Shown here piece after piece: positions 1 through 12,350 of a DNA stretch of 64,000 nt. The translations under genes were made by a program, and so were the position numbers. The notes below the pieces were generated by a model. The model made no database searches, was not told where the DNA came from, and saw only the letters and a program-made list of their open reading frames with translations. The first letter of the stretch is position 1; each line of letters opens with the position of its first letter. This stretch comes from Spongilla lacustris (lineage: Eukaryota; Porifera; Demospongiae; Spongillida; Spongillidae): positions 12,025,350 through 12,089,349 of the forward strand of contig OX442416.1 in NCBI GenBank assembly GCA_949361645.1, written 5' to 3'.

Positions 1-684
1 CTGATCCAGATTGTACAACAACTTGACCCACGATTTTATAACAGCTTGACCCATGATTGGTAAACAGTTTGACCCAAGATTGTGCTCCCTCGTTCCAGAC
101 CACTGTTGCTACTGGCACTGAAGCGTAAATCGAAATATCTGAACACTGCGACACACTCGTATTGTAGTACCTTAAAGATCTCATCTTGACCTCCTCGCGC
201 GCCTGGCTCTCTTTCCGTGATCGTTTCCCCCGTGAAATGTAATATGTCAATGGTAAGGATTTGGGAATGTCTGATAATTTATCTATATAATGCACACTAC
301 CTGGTTAGGTACTAGGTGCATGTCCAGAAATTGTGGACATCGATGCATAACTCGGCGTACGATTGTGATAAAAAAAATCTAATTGCACCATTAAACTCAC
401 TAGGTACTTTAGAGATTTATCACGTTATTAAAACTGCTAATTAATTAATTAAAATATATTATTGTTATTGTCTTTTAATAAATGCATCGTATGTCTGCAT
501 GGCAGGGAAGTTAGGAATAGGCATTGCTGTTACATAAAATCCTCCCAAACTACAGCTATCGTCGATTTTAGTGATCTAAGCATACGCATGCGCAACTCAA
601 AACATTTAGTTGTACTCGTGCCCCTGCCATTGGATGCATTCTAGAGGTCTCGTGATCTGTTATTTAACCATTTTGATCCATTAG
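1..684. other. No gene recognised
   Basis: AT-rich sequence with short open frames only. I see no recognisable protein, splice-bounded exon or repeat array. The 60-codon frame at 462-644 has no features of a real gene. Confidence 0.5.
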
Positions 685-760
685 TAGTTGGGCGTAGCCT
701 TTTGGTGGAGGGTCGGGTATCAAGCCTAGGCCTATACCAAGATTTGTACCCATCTGATAG
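685..760. repeat. Solo end of a MITE related to the element at 7512-7819
   Basis: The segment starts TAGTTGGGCGTAGCC and continues with GGAGGGTCGGGTA, matching the left terminal repeat of the MITE at 7512 with about 14 bases missing in the middle. I could not find a matching right end nearby, so it looks like a degraded or truncated copy. The bases from 760 to 1235 hold nothing I can name, apart from a short CTAGTCTCGCTAGCC palindrome near 822. Confidence 0.5.
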
Positions 761-1235
761 TATTGTGGATATACAATGTAATAGCTCTACACTCGCTATC
801 AATCTAATTCTTGGTATACGCTAGTCTCGCTAGCCAGACGTACAACATCGAACTTCAACTGGATAGCGAAGGTCGAGCTAATAGAACCGCTGCTGTGGAG
901 TAGCTACTACATAATATGATATATATAGGTGTGACTACGAGACTCGCTCGTTAAGATGCATGGGCGATTCCGTCCCTATATTATTATAATTATAATTATA
1001 TGACATGTATTGTATATATATCTATCTGCATGTGCATCGCGCGCGCTCTGACGTTGACCACGATGACGTCGACTGGCTTGTTTTTTGATAATACTAGAAG
1101 TTCTCGTGGAGGTGTGTTAAGGATATTGCCTTCCACTGACTAGCTAAAGAATTAACATACGCATGGCGGCGGATATTCACAGCTGGACTCTCCACTGTGT
1201 CCTGGCCCTATTATACTGTATATCGTCGATTAATG

Positions 1236-1724
1236 ACTGTATATGGATCAATGGACCCTTTGCATGAAAGATCGGAAGTACGATAAACGTCACGTCTGGA
1301 GTAAAAGCCACAGCGGTTGCCTAGAGACATAGTGTCAAGTTCGCGGACCTTTGCGTAATAAAATGGCAACGCTCGTAGTCATTCCTTCCCAATCGGACGG
1401 TGATCCTTCGGCCGATCCAGTTCCTGATCAAACTCTGCTGCCAACAGTAAGCTTGACCGAGTCTGACATACCCGGAGCCTTTTTAAATGGATGGCTTTAA
1501 AAAGGCTCTGGGTATGTCAGAATCGGTCAAACTTACTGTTGGCAGCATAGTTTGATCAGGAACTGGATCGGCCGAAGGATCAATGTCTGAGCAGACTCCG
1601 AGCGTTGTCATTTTATTACGCAAAGGTCCGCAGACGTGACACAATGTCTCTAGGCAACCGCTGTGGTTTTTACTCCAGACGTGACGTTTATCGTACTTCC
1701 GATCTTTCATGCAAAGGGTCCATT
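1236..1724. repeat. Near-perfect inverted duplication (hairpin), arms about 240 bases
   Basis: The left arm (about 1236-1484) and right arm (about 1498-1724) are reverse complements of one another around a loop of roughly 10 bases at 1486-1497 (GAGCCTTTTTAAA / CTTTAAAAAGGCTC). A few substitutions and small indels separate the arms. Read on the minus strand, the right arm keeps an open frame of about 75 codons (from AATGGACCCTTTGCATG at 1722 down to 1483) that looks protein-like, with several Cys and His residues. The left arm carries the same frame with an in-frame TAG. This suggests an inverted duplication of a former exon or of a small foldback element. I do not recognise the peptide. Confidence 0.75.
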
Positions 1725-1986
1725 GGCAGGTAAGTCGCTCGCGCTCACTCCATAGCAGTCTCGTTCCCAGACCCAATATCTGCTACGAGGTTAAGTCCTG
1801 TACTCATTTCTATCCAGCTCCGCCGGAATTTTGGCTAGGGTATACAAGAAGGATGAACAGCCATAAACGTATTCGGCAGTAGGCCTGAGATGTGTGTGTT
1901 TGTTATGCCGTGTGTTCTACTTTTTGATGATTGAGCGGCTGGAAGGAAATGCACATGCACCCACACCCAAATGCAAATACCATGCA

Positions 1987-2200
1987 CGTAAATACACACA
2001 CACACACACAAATACACACACACACACACACACACACACACCCACACACACACACACACACACACATATGTGCATGCAAATACACACACACATACATACA
2101 CACATACACACACATACACACACATACACACTCACACATACACACACACATACACACTCACACATACACACACACATACACACTCACACATACACACTTG
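1987..2200. repeat. (CA)n microsatellite
   Basis: Continuous ACACAC with interspersed ATACAC and CTCACACA subrepeats. All long open frames here on both strands (His-Thr or Cys-Val repeats) are artefacts of the dinucleotide. Confidence 0.97.
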
Positions 2201-3110
2201 ACACAGAACTTGCATGGGCATGCAGTTGAAGAAAAGATCACATACATGCACCTGTCTATCTACTTTACTCCTACAAATACTAAAGCAATGGCACAAAAAA
2301 GGATGCCATGATGCAGCTCTGATCTGTCATCAATGAACAGATCGATGGCCGATGGCATGAAGCCTAGTGATCATGACTCATACACAATGGCAAGGATGCT
2401 GGATAGAAACTACAAGTATGTACTAGTCCTGCATGTGAAACGTTTACATAACAGCCATAACGAATGACCACATGCCACCACCCTAATTAAATAGGTGACC
2501 ACAAAGTTTTGGGTCAGCTACATTCTCTGTTAGTACATGTAATACCTTCTGAACTCCACATTTATCACACACATACACAACCAATACATAACCAAATAAA
2601 TATAAATGCCACACCACAACTGTTACATTACCTATTACATACATCTGCAGAGCCATGTACATATAGCTAGACCACATAAAGCCTTCCATTTGAGTTGTTG
2701 CTGAAGTTTTTCACCAGGTGCATGTTGGAAGGGTGGCTGGCGCAGTCCATGAGATGCAAAACTTTGTGTCCAGTCCCTGGTCCATACCAGGTGGTCATGT
2801 AGGTAAGCCTCCTCTCCTGGCAGACAACTGGTGTCTGTGCTATGTGTACAACCAAACCAAGGAGTTTTTCTAACCAAACTAATAAAGGTGGACACCACAG
2901 GATGTGACAATTGTAGCCACTTTAAACAATTATTCTTTGGTCCTACATCTACATGCATGTAACACATAGATCTATCTCCTTCTAACTGTACCCTACATCA
3001 GAAACCTTTAAACTTAATTTGATTCATATCCCAGTGGCTGCCTCTGGGATGTGCTATCAAATTCCTCATCTCTAGGGAGAAGGCCCTATCTTTTCCCAAC
3101 TGTTCCACAA
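2201..3110. other. No gene recognised
   Basis: Several short overlapping open frames, mainly on the minus strand at 2483-2967, show no recognisable domain and no conserved splice pattern. I see no repeat structure. Confidence 0.4.
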
Positions 3111-3245
3111 GGATATCTCCCATCCACCTTCACAAGGCACTCTCTCCTCTACCTCCACAAGGCTATCTCACAAGGCTACTTCCCTCCACCTTCACAAAAC
3201 TACCTCCCTCCACCTTCACAAGGCTGTCACCCTTTCCACCTTCCC
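3111..3245. repeat. CT-rich minisatellite
   Basis: Tandem copies of a roughly 20-30 base unit of the form CTTCACAAGGCTACCTCCCTCCAC, about five degenerate copies. Confidence 0.8.
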
Positions 3246-4417
3246 CATGTGGATATAGTAAAAAAGTAGGTTGTTACCGCATGTATTCCTCACGTGATAT
3301 ATCCTTATAAGGTTCGTCTCTGTGGAACGGTTTTTTTTTTGCTGTATTGGTAGTTTTCATTCTGCAGAGATGAAAAAATATATAGACACGCACAGATACA
3401 AATACGTAAGTACTATTAGTTGCAACAAAAAAATAGAACAAAAATATGGCGTCAGGTTTGCACGTAAGGACATGCCCATCCTTACAAATATTAATGAAGG
3501 TAGAGCAGGTGCAAAAATGTGGCTTTGCTATAGGGATTACATCCACGAACTCCTTGTGGTAGAATTGGCAATATAGGTGAGTAAGCCGGAATCGAATCGT
3601 TTAAAACCAACGCAACCAAAACAAGCCGTTGTAGAATCCATGTACATGTACATATAGGTAGCTAAAACACTCCAAACATGATCGCGCCCTACAGCTAGGG
3701 CTTAAAAAGAATGTTGGAGCAGCCGAGTAGGCCTACTACCCAAAAAAAAGTACAATCGCATCTATATTGCCACCCATGCACACGCACAACAGTCGAAATC
3801 AGACGCACATGTGTAACAAGCTATCAAGTATCGAACGTTCGTTGCTAGGATTCATACCGTGGTCGGTGATTTGTGTCTTCTTGTTTGAAAACCTTCATCG
3901 CGGCAGGGCACGCACGCGGCGTTTGTCGATTTATTATTGAATATTGGCATTTACAAAGACATATGAACCTTAATGATAAAAGTGATCAGGGAAGCGAGGG
4001 TAAAAGGGTCATGAACGTTAGGATATGTCACACTCCAGCCCTAATGGTTTTACTAACAGCAGTTAGTCTTTCCTTTTTGATATCTAGCTTGGATTTTCGT
4101 CAGGAAGCATAAATGTCTTGAAAAACCCTCATTTTTAAAATCAAATTCCATACATGTCTATGGAAACACTAAAATTCTGATGAGGAAGCGTCAGGAAGAG
4201 GGCTAATTTATTTGTTTAACGACAGAGGTATACCTTATGATCCTCTTCATCATAAAATTCTTTTTCCTTGTCATGGGCATCTTTTCCTGAGTGACAGTGA
4301 TCAAAAGAGTGTCATCCTCCATACATTTCAATGGACGCGTGCACGGTAATGAAACGGGAAAAACGTCATAACGCGTCAGGAATTAGTAATGAAGGCATGC
4401 AATTTCTGGCCATGGAC
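3246..4417. other. No gene recognised
   Basis: No supported gene. Open frames are short and lack recognisable domains. An AAAAATATATAGACACGCAC stretch near 3372 is low complexity. Confidence 0.4.
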
Positions 4418-5027
4418 TATTCTTAAAATAAATATTAATAGAGAAGAAAATATAGCAAAACAAAAATTACAGAAATCAAGCCACATGCATGATATGTAAA
4501 CGACAGCAAAAAAAATCAAAAGATACGAAACATGCAAGTGTTGAACTTCAACAACCATTTATATTTGTCCAAACCCATCATGACATTATAGACCCAATAG
4601 CAAAAAGCTTTGAAACACAGTGCAATCATCTTTGTTACAGGTTGGAATCCTTACTTCCATGTCACAAGTTGATGCGGTAGGTAAAGTCTCACTGTCTTGC
4701 TGCTATAAATCTTAGCTTGAAGTATCTTCCGAATTCATCGACCTTGCGCCTGCATGTTATGCAATTTGATATGATAAATGCATTTTTCAGATATCAAACA
4801 TAATACCATTTTCAGTGCATAAAATTTCTTTGCAGAAGACATTCAAGACATCAAGATATCCACAATACTTGAGGCACTAAAAGAATGCATTGCACCTCTT
4901 TTTCTAATCCTGAAAAAGCAGAAATTATTAGTTTGTAATGCCGGTCTCTTGTGTGTAAGTTATTCCAACAGTTACAACTAGTTGCACTGCATGTATATTA
5001 CGTTGACACGGCATTACAATAAATATA
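4418..5027 (+). repeat. Dispersed repeat, copy 1 (inverted partner at 42831-43424)
   Basis: About 600 bases that recur in reverse complement at 42831-43424 with roughly 95 percent identity by eye and a few small indels. It contains a 63-codon open frame (4489-4680) ending at a splice-donor-like GGTAGGTAAAG. After an acceptor-like TTTGCAG at about 4838, a second open stretch begins. It may therefore be a processed-in-place piece of a spliced gene or the end of an unclassified transposon. I recognise neither peptide. A CGTTGACACGGCATTACAAT motif marks the shared right end. Confidence 0.8.
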
Positions 5028-5088
5028 CAGTATACACTATAATTGGTTTATTAGGTATTACCTGTAACCTTACAGCTAATTATAGAGT

Positions 5089-5114
5089 CCCCCCCCCCCC
5101 CCCCCCCCCCCCCC
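5089..5114. repeat. Poly-C tract (26 C)
   Basis: Uninterrupted run of 26 C. Similar long G/C homopolymers recur in the window at 5944-5957, 59008-59034 and many times within the first foldback element. Exact lengths are unreliable. Confidence 0.95.
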
Positions 5115-7511
5115 AAGGGTTCAACAAGTACGACATGCATGTCATGATGTGTGTGTGTGTTGTGTAAGTTTGTATGTATGAATTGGAATAGGATGTATGC
5201 AAATTAGGTCAAAGGTTTTTAAAAACTAATATTGTACTGCTAGGCAAATGTTACAAGTTTGGTTAATTCTATTAATTAAAAATCAATTAACCTTTGGTTA
5301 CGCTACCACTCGACCAGCTTGATTTAGATCGATGTTATGATCTGACATTAAACCCAATTTATGACTTTTTTCACCCCGGAAAACCTCAAAAAACCGTTTT
5401 GCTGTCCGTACGCATACACGCGCAGTGTAAACTTGTATTTCTCCTACATGTATGATAGTGCCTGCTATTTCCTAGTAGTCACTGATCTAATTTTATACTA
5501 CGCACCTATCTGTATGTTACACCATGTACACAGTACTTACTACATGCATGTGTCTTATTCTAATCATTTTCCAACATGTTGCAATAGAAAGAAAGCCTCA
5601 GCCAGCTGATAAGGATGCTGTACTGCATGGATTTTGGATCTGTTGCAAGTATCTGATAATGACAGAATGTCCATGCGATGGGCTGAGTGGGTTGGCAGTG
5701 TACGGCTTTGATTGGATGTGTCAGTGTGTGTGTGTTTGTGGCATGTGTGTATTATGCCATATGTACATTCTATATTCAAATTTCACATACCATGTAACAT
5801 AGATTTGACATGTTCATTAATATTTCAGTTACAATTGAAGTTAACATTGGTTGAAAATAAGGAAGGTGATCGATGCATATTTGCAAGTGAGAAGTGGCCA
5901 GTCTCTGTATGAAGTCTGTGGGTGTTGTGTGTGTGTGTGTGTTGGGGGGGGGGGGGGTTCAACAGCTTTTTAAGATTTTTATTTTTAGCTGTGGTTTCAC
6001 ACTTTTGGATGGAGGGTGCGCGTCAGATGGAGTGCATACTCTGCTATCCCTGCATACACTGGAATGCATCTAATACTGTAGTTCCTTTCCAACTGAAGCC
6101 CATCATCTTCACAGTACTTGCAGTTGTGTATTTTTGTCTGTAGGAGTAACACATCCAATAGTGTATCCAAGTTTAATACCTGTATTGAGGTAGTTTGAGA
6201 GATGTTGTGGTTGCATTTGAAGCAGTGGCATTTACACAAAGTAAAATCACCCAGACTCTATGAAATGTGCGTGTGTGTATGTGTGTGTGTAAAGTGCACA
6301 TATCAGTAAAGTCACAGTTACATGCATGCATGTTAAACCCATAAGCAGACTCTGTTGTTGGTACCCACAAAACAGTGACCCAAACCCTAGCAAGCTGTGT
6401 ACATATACATGTATATATGTACACGTGAGCGCGCACATGTACACACACACATACACATACACATACTGACCTAGCTTGTTGACCCTGAAAGGTTACATGT
6501 ACAGGTAATACCCACAAACCCACATGGAGATGGTAGATAATACTATATGTACATGCACCACTACACTCAATTCATAGGGGGAAGGATGTGGAGCAGCTAG
6601 CCCAATCAATAGAAAAACTATGTGCGCATAGAACAAGCAAAGAATGATGCGTTAGATGTTAGACTCACTGGTCACCTCTTATGTTGTTCCCATTTGACCT
6701 CTCCTTCCTATTCTCTTCCACTCCTTACTTATTCTCCCCTTCCTCCAGAGTTTGTGCTTCTAGCAACATCAGAGGTGGTGGCTATAAATGGTGCTATGAA
6801 GTTGAAGCTACGCGTAAAAGTACCTGAAAAAGGGAGGGCAGCATAAAGGAGAGTGGTGGATAGTATTTGGTTTGACTGCATGATATTCACACCAGTGCAG
6901 AGTCCTTAATAAGAAGTTGTTCTCTTATAAAGATGCTCATCGTTCGAATCACACCATCACATCCAGATGATGAAAGTTATTGACTTCCGTATTTAACCAA
7001 CTGTGTGACATCGCATCACTGACATGTACTACAAATTTCCGGAATAATAAATTTTAAGATCTCCCTTTTATTTTTTATTCACCACAATTTTGTCACGTGT
7101 GTTATCCCGATCATAGATATTTGATACATGGATTGGAAACCTCTCACGTGATCCATTATGACTCGTACAACATTTATTTGCAATCCGCGTTTCGCTTTTT
7201 CGGTGCGTGGGCGTACAGTTATCCTAGCTTTTTGAGCTTTTTCTAGCACTTAACGCGTGTTTTACTGGTAAGAAGTGCTCGTATAGGTTAGTTGTCAATC
7301 TGTATACAACCCTAGTCATTCTTAGAGCAGGTTGAACGTTGATTATATTTCATAGACGGCTTGATGGCTTTGTGCGACTGTATCGTGAGTATGGTAAGTC
7401 GTATAGGAACCATCTAAGCAGTTTCTGATACTTCCCTACGAAAGCTATTAGGTTGCCAGCGTAAATCTGTCATATGTCTGTAGTGTGCAGCTCAGTGTAG
7501 GGGTATAATGT
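5115..7511. other. No gene recognised; GT/CA-rich tracts
   Basis: Contains short TGTGTG tracts (5149-5161, 5722-5735, 5928-5942, 6267-6291) and CACACATACACAT near 6440-6465, a poly-G run at 5944-5957 and a TCCTTACTTATTCTCC pyrimidine stretch near 6720. No open frame here resembles a known protein. Confidence 0.4.
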
Positions 7512-7819
7512 AGTTGGGCGTAGCCCGACCTTCGCGTATTGGCGGAAGGTCGGGTACCAAACCCGCACAGTTTTTGTACAGGCGTATTATGCAATACGTC
7601 AATGAATAGGGGCGTGTTATACAATCGGTGTCAATGAATAATTGTGTAAAGGCGGTCTAAATCAGATTGGCTTTACTACCAGCTGCCGCAAAATGTATTT
7701 ATTGGGCTCCTGCATTCTGATTGGACTGCAATTCCCGTTGCAGCTTGTACAAAAACTGTGCGGGTTTGGTACCCGACCTTCTGCCAATACGCGAAGGTCG
7801 GGCTACGCCCAACTAGGTA
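7512..7819. mobile_element. MITE with about 68-base terminal inverted repeats and TA target duplication
   Basis: The left repeat (7513-7582) starts GTTGGGCGTAGCCCGACC and is mirrored by the right repeat (about 7748-7818) ending GGTCGGGCTACGCCCAAC. The dinucleotide TA lies immediately outside both ends (ATGTA / ACTAGG), which fits a Tc1/mariner-type target duplication. The internal 165 bases are non-coding. A solo relative sits at 685-760. Confidence 0.85.
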
Positions 7820-8172
7820 TAATGCGCACTGTTGTTTGTGGGACCACGTTTTTATATGCACGCCTGTGAATTAGAAGACTGAAAAGTGGAGTTCACATGT
7901 CGTGGTGTATAGGGATGTGCGTTCTATCAGCTTGTATTAAAAAAAAATAGTAATCTTTATACACAGCTAGCCATAAAACCCCAGCTAACGACCACTTCCG
8001 GCGAAACTCTTGGCTAATGACATTCATTGCTGGGTTACCAATCCATGTATCAAATATCTATGTCCCGATGTACATGTAAGATGGCTGACGTTAGTTTTAT
8101 ATTAGACGAAGCAGAGGCTACCATTCGTAGAATAGCTGACAGTTCTGCTAATGGATTTTCTGACATGGACGG

Positions 8173-8375
8173 TGTCGTAGGAAATTCTGTCCCCCCCTTA
8201 TATTGTCCCCCCGGACATTATAACCTAGGGTATAGTGTCCCCCCCGGACATTATATCCTAGGTTATATTGTCCCCCCGGACAATACAACCTAGGATATAA
8301 TGTCACCCTCTGGTTTAAAGTGTCCTCCCAGGGGGACTGTCATTCCTAGGATATAATGTCCCCCCTATAGGAATT
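8173..8375. repeat. Ginger1 left terminal inverted repeat with internal palindromes
   Basis: About 200 bases rich in TGTCCCCCC and CCTAGGATATAATGTCC blocks, each itself palindromic (GGACATTATATCC / CCTAGG). It pairs with 12351-12514, but subrepeat number differs between the two ends. Blocks of this kind could serve as multiple transposase binding sites (inference). Confidence 0.85.
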
Positions 8376-8476
8376 TGTCTTCGAGCGCCGCTAGCTTTCT
8401 ACCAGATCTACACGCAATCTACACGCCACATCTCTTTTAAATCAAGAAATGAATCATCATAATAGATAACAAAATT

Positions 8477-11400
8477 CTATTCACATATGCTGCACAACCA
8501 TTTTCTCCTTTTCTGCTTCCACACAGAAGCTGGAATGGTTTCACACTCTTCGTGGAACCATTCTTGACATCCATCGCACTGTGCCATCCGGCCAAATTCT
8601 GGAAGCGGAAGCCTACATCTGCAAAATATATCCACTTCTATGTTTCTAGAAGGAGATCGTCGAGGTTGTCTGATAACGTTTCCTGGGAAAACGGTCATTG
8701 TTCCATTAGTAAGGCATTCCAGTAGATGTTTTCTCATTAATGACTGGTGATACGTAAACGTAGTAGGACATACTTTGCTGCAAAGGGAAGTAGCAAAAGC
8801 TAATGCAAACACTCCACAATCACTTGAGCCATTTTGTCTTTGTACTGGTTTTATCCTCAAAGTAATTTTCTTATCTTGAGAGCGTACTAATGAACAGATC
8901 AATTGCTTGGTTCTATGTGAGATATCCATTCCAAGATTACAGTCAAAAATGTTAACATTCCCTGATGTACACTGAATATTTGAGACAGTTATCCAATGGT
9001 TATTGTTCACGTGCAATAACTGTACAAATTCCCTTCTTTCCATCTGAAATGCCAATATCTCTCCTAATGTTGTTACTTGTAGGCCTCCAATGTGTGGAAA
9101 AGCTTCTTTAATGAGTTTCTGTCCCGCATTAATGATGCTATCAGTGATCCATTTTCCATTTAAAATACAGTTGTAGTCAGTCATAAGTAAATTCAATGAA
9201 GGAATCCAAGACTGGCATGATATGTTGTGTGAGTTATCTAGCACAGAAGATAACGTAAGCATACAACAGGAATTAGTATCATGTAACATATATGTATTGG
9301 CTAATGTTGTACAAGCTAAGGCAGGTATGAAGGGGCAAGTGGAAACAGGTTTTTAGACAACATATACAAGCACTCTAAACAGCTATAAAGTATCCACTTA
9401 CCATGCAGAGATGTGTGCCTACTCTGACTGGAAAGAATAGTTTCGTGCATCTTAGGTTCTTCAGTGACAACAGGCATCATACTTTTTTTTACATTATCAG
9501 ACTGGTTCGGAAATGAACTGAAAGGCTGTACATGTTGCATGGATGAAGTGGATTGATGATGAGGTGATTTATATGGAATCAAAGTTTGGTTTATGGTGAT
9601 AGATGACAAATGATTGGTATCCATAGGTATAAATAAACCACATGGTTGAATTTGGGTGCTTGAAAGAAAGTCATGCTCCTCACATATTGAAATAGAAAAT
9701 GAATTGGCTACTACAGATGCAAGGGAATTTTTTCCTTCTTTCACACTGTGAAGAAAAGCTTTTTCTCCAATAGGCATCGATTGTTTGCTCATGAGTTCTT
9801 TGTTCCCAGCACCACTTTGGCTCCAAGAAGAATCAACAACCTTCATTGCTTCATTGCAGCTGTCAACTCTTTGCTTCTTGTGAGGTTGACAGCGATTGCT
9901 AACATCTTCAACATCCTTGACACATTTTGAAGGTGCTTCATGACCATCATGAAACATTCTTGCATTAACCTCTGACACGTTGGACTCATCAGCTGAGGTG
10001 TCTAACTTCCGTTTCAAGGCACCTGGTCGATGTATGTAACAATGATTTTCACTGGTATCTGACTCGGATGATGTGTAAGTTTGAAAGACTGAGGTATTAC
10101 TGAAATGGGATGGCTTGACATTCTTAGAATGATATATCTTTAGTCGACAGATGTTCACAGCTTTCTTTAGATTTTTCCCATTTGTTGGATTGCACAGCTT
10201 ATACACACCTTTACCAAGAGAATCAGATACACTATATGGACCAATCCAGCGCTTTTGCAATTTCCCTCCCTTTCTACCATCTCTCTGTGAGTTATGTAGC
10301 AAAACCAATGTTCCTCTTGAAAGCATCTGTAAGGGATAAAGAAATTCTCAAATATTTAAATCTCTTATAAAAAGGCATACAATTGATTTTAGTCATAAGT
10401 GCACTCAAATTATTACCATAGGATTTATATACTTACTGTTCCTCTGCAATGTTTATAGTCATAGTCCTTCTTATATCGCTCCTGGGCCTTCGTAATGTTC
10501 TCCATGGCTGTACCAAAAATCTGTTTCTTAAGTTTCTGCATGCTTGTAAGGACATGATCCATCGAGGAGTCATTGTTGGAATTGTCTTTGGAGTTGCCAG
10601 ACGTGAAATCATTTTCAATAGGTAGAACAGCCTTTCTATGATGTCAAAAAGAACATGCAATCATGTAAATCAGGACAGGTTTCCCAATTCATTGAGCCAA
10701 TTGCAGACAGCTTGCGTACCTGCAGAACATTACTTCAAATGGAGTTATACCAGTTGACTTGTGCACTGCAGTACGATATGCAAACAAGACACCATCCAAG
10801 TAGACATCCCAGTTATCTTGTTTGTCATTTACAAGCTTCAGCAATGACCTCTGTAGCGTTTGGTTGTACCGCTCAATTAAACCATTTGTTTGAGGATGGT
10901 AAGCGGATGCAATCTTATGCGTAGTATTTGTGAGAATCAAGAGTTCTTTGTTTAAACAATTTACAAATTCTCTTCCTTGGTCACTAATTATGGAACCAGG
11001 ACTTCCATATCTAAAAGACAAATAATCAAGCAGACAAATAACAACATATTGATATGTGTAATTTGTCTCCAGATACAATAAAAGGAAAATATTATATTTA
11101 ATTGTACTCACCTGCATATCATCTTGTATAGAAATGATGCAACACTTTGAGCTGTCTTATCCCTTAATGGCTCAGCTTCTGGCCATTTAGAAAAATAATC
11201 CATAAGTGTTACTATGTAGCGGTTTCCAAATGGAGTTGTTGGAAGAGGCCCCACTAAATTAATTCCTACCTGCAAGTGATATAATGTTATTCCTTATAAC
11301 TATGAAAAACACAAACACAAGGTTTTTAAACATGCACATTATGACATTATTCACTATAATTAAATTGGTTGCCACTATAATTAATTTGCATGGTTGCTAT

Positions 11401-12278
11401 GTCAAACCAAAATTTGGCTGCACATTATGTCTACACAGTGTAAACCGCTTTGGTTTGTCATAGCTACCTATTGTTTTGTTTAGATCAGTTTCATATGTAT
11501 TGTTTTTTTTTTTTTTAATATTCTCATATGTATTGTTTTGTTGTTTCTATTAGTTAAAATATAAAATATAAACAAATGTGAGTTAAGGATCATTCTATAC
11601 CAATAGAGCAGTTGAGGGTTACACTAAACAGGCCAAAAAATATCACAAACACATGTGCATGGCAAGTGCTTCCTACATTTACCACTGGGATGCATAAAAT
11701 AAATGCAGAGGCATTATTAATACTGACATGTTATATATCCTTATGGGGTTTGAAATACCTGGCTCCAAACGTTAGGCTTGATAGGAATAGGATGTAATGC
11801 AGCATCCACTTTCACAAATTTAGCGTCATTTGTACGTTGGCATACATCACATGTCATTAAAAATCTGCGGATGTCATCACCCATATTCTTCCAAAAAAAT
11901 CTGGAGCAAATTTTCTCAAGGGTCTTGTCTCTTCCAAGGTGTCCTCCTCCTATATGATTGTAAATGCCGAAAGCGTGGAGACGGCGGTTAATAACACAAT
12001 GAGAGCTACATCCTCATTATACAAAAGCATTATAATTTACCTTCAGTGGAGGCGTGGCAACTTTTCATGATCCGACAGCGTTCTTCTTTCGTGTTAACCA
12101 CCCGGCGCCATACTCGATCACCATCTTGCACGTTTGCGGAATAAAAAAGGATACCACCACTGTCTACTTTGTAATTTTCCTGTGCTTTCCTTCGGTATGA
12201 ACGTTTCTGGACCTTGGATAATCCTGAAGGATAGCGCCCCAACAATAAAAATTCCACCAAGGCGTCATAGTCATCCAT
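8477..12278 (-). CDS. Ginger1 transposase: HHCC, DD35E integrase core, GPY motif, Ulp1-like peptidase and PHD finger (7 exons, 941 aa)
   Basis: Exons I place on the minus strand: 12278-12041, 11949-11759, 11269-11112, 11010-10720, 10635-10437, 10326-9402 and 9300-8477. All introns are GT-AG and phases agree, giving 942 codons including the stop. The protein reads: HHCC zinc-binding region (about residues 72-115; CHASTEGGGH, CDVCQ); integrase core with D167 (MDYFSKW), D206 (SDQGREF) and E242 (LIERYN), exactly 35 residues apart; a GPY motif near 388; a long Ser-rich linker; a C48/Ulp1-like peptidase with H769 (NHWI), D787 and C829 (SSDCGVFALA); and a C-terminal PHD finger (CRCRLPL ... CDGCQEWFHEEC). 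All catalytic residues are present, so the enzyme may be active. It would cut and integrate the element; the peptidase may act on SUMO or ubiquitin-like modifiers and the PHD on histone tails (family inference). Confidence 0.9.
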
Positions 12279-12350
12279 AATGCTCTACTGAAGTGTGAAT
12301 CATCCACGAGGTTGGGGGCGCATGCGTAATTTGCATGCGCGTAAAAGAGG

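Noticed and set aside
1835..2311. Overlapping open frames of up to 126 codons on both strands
   Set aside because: Generated by the CA dinucleotide repeat; composition is only His/Thr or Cys/Val.
4489..4680. 63-codon frame as a host exon
   Set aside because: It lies in a repeat with an inverted copy 38 kb away and has no recognisable domain, so it is described with the repeat.
10433..10660. 75-codon minus-strand frame inside Ginger1
   Set aside because: It is the wrong frame of exon 5 (10635-10437); the frame matching the neighbouring exon phases gives the integrase C-terminal region.
8477..12278. LTR retrotransposon (Gypsy) identity for the integrase
   Set aside because: No reverse transcriptase, RNase H or gag, no direct LTRs; short inverted ends with a 4-base duplication fit Ginger1.
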